Assembly (NCBI GenBank): GCA_947502815.1 | Contig: CANNBH010000001.1 | Location: 2,018,818 to 2,082,817 of the forward strand | Direction of reading: 5' to 3' | DNA length: 64,000 nt | From: an uncultured Erythrobacter sp. | Lineage (GTDB): Bacteria > Pseudomonadota > Alphaproteobacteria > Sphingomonadales > Sphingomonadaceae | Part shown: one piece after another, positions 63,872 through 64,000 of the stretch | How the letters are laid out: the number at the start of each line of letters is the position of its first letter | Position numbering within the stretch: position 1 is the stretch's first letter | Program-made: the position numbers and the translations under genes | The notes under the pieces: generated by a model | Told to the model about the DNA's origin: nothing | What the model saw: only the letters and a program-made list of their open reading frames with translations | The model's database searches: none

Positions 63872-64000
63872 ATGGACGCCGAAACCGATTCTGTGAGCGC
63901 AATCCTCGCCGCGCACCCCGGTTTCCGGCGCCTGCCGCATCCAAAAATTGAGTTGTTTCAGGCCAAGAATTTTATCGCGCCAGAATTGTGCGAAGCTTTG
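63872..64000 (+). CDS. Partial gene at the window end, possibly a 2OG-Fe(II) oxygenase
   Basis: An ATG at 63872 opens a frame that is uninterrupted for 43 codons to the window edge (starts MDAETDSVSAILAAHPGFR). The segment KIELFQAKNFIAPELCEAL resembles the first strand and helix of prolyl-4-hydroxylase-type oxygenases, like VPNVLSGEECGKL in the fusion at 25926-27020. The sequence is too short to be sure. The 234 nt between tRNA-His and this gene hold no other recognised feature. Confidence 0.45.
   Translation, partial: MDAETDSVSAILAAHPGFRRLPHPKIELFQAKNFIAPELCEAL

Overview
The window looks like a chromosomal segment of a marine alphaproteobacterium, most likely Sphingomonadales and close to the Erythrobacteraceae. 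This is inferred from protein style and gene content: a TonB-dependent receptor next to a TPR-sulfotransferase, an LplT-like MFS gene, a dapF-mtaB-ftsY-yciB string, acpP-fabF-mltG, and a ccmC-D-E-F-G-H-I block. No rRNA, insertion sequence, phage gene or CRISPR array was seen. Two tRNA genes are present, Met(CAT) and His(GTG), both on the minus strand.

Region 1 (78-6588, minus strand) reads as one transcription unit. It holds an H-NOX heme gas-sensor gene, overlapping by 4 nt a sigma-54-dependent response regulator, then 15 nt later an FAD amine/amino-acid oxidoreductase, an amidohydrolase and a GPH-type symporter.

Region 2 (6.6-25.9 kb) is an exopolysaccharide locus. It contains Wza-, Wzz- and Wzy-like genes on plus, then an oppositely oriented group of one flippase and three glycosyltransferases. 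A single gene fuses a WecG/TagA glycosyltransferase to a WcaJ-type phosphoglycosyltransferase. Two overlapping histidine-kinase-like genes follow, one of them lacking its ATPase domain, and then an unknown gene, a BioF2/CelD-like acyltransferase, a GNAT protein, a beta-propeller lipoprotein and a second flippase.

The main discovery candidate links regions 1 and 2. The 250-bp gap between the H-NOX gene and wza holds two divergent sigma-54 promoter motifs around a perfect 13-bp inverted repeat. A third, perfect sigma-54 motif precedes the WecG/WcaJ fusion, and copies of the same half-site lie upstream of it. This suggests a self-regulated circuit in which a nitric-oxide sensor (the residue that gives O2 binding is Ile, not Tyr) and its co-translated activator switch on exopolysaccharide synthesis.

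Region 3 (25.9-37.5 kb) is mostly housekeeping: a redoxin-like/prolyl-4-hydroxylase fusion, tRNA-Met, a Popeye-like membrane cyclic-nucleotide-binding protein, a LigT-like phosphoesterase, mltG-fabF-acpP, a TIKI/TraB-like Tat lipoprotein, a secreted TPR protein, aspS, rnd and oxyR.

Region 4 (37.7-50.9 kb) holds a BCCT transporter, a TonB receptor ending in a clear terminator, a TPR-sulfotransferase, pgsA, an LplT-like transporter, a small membrane-anchored protein, a ThDP enzyme, an EVE protein and a GGDEF-EAL protein.

Region 5 (51.0-64.0 kb) holds dapF-mtaB-ftsY-yciB with overlapping ends, an unknown gene, kup, the cytochrome c maturation operon including a 46-residue ccmD, a leucine-type dehydrogenase, tRNA-His and the start of a gene cut by the window end.
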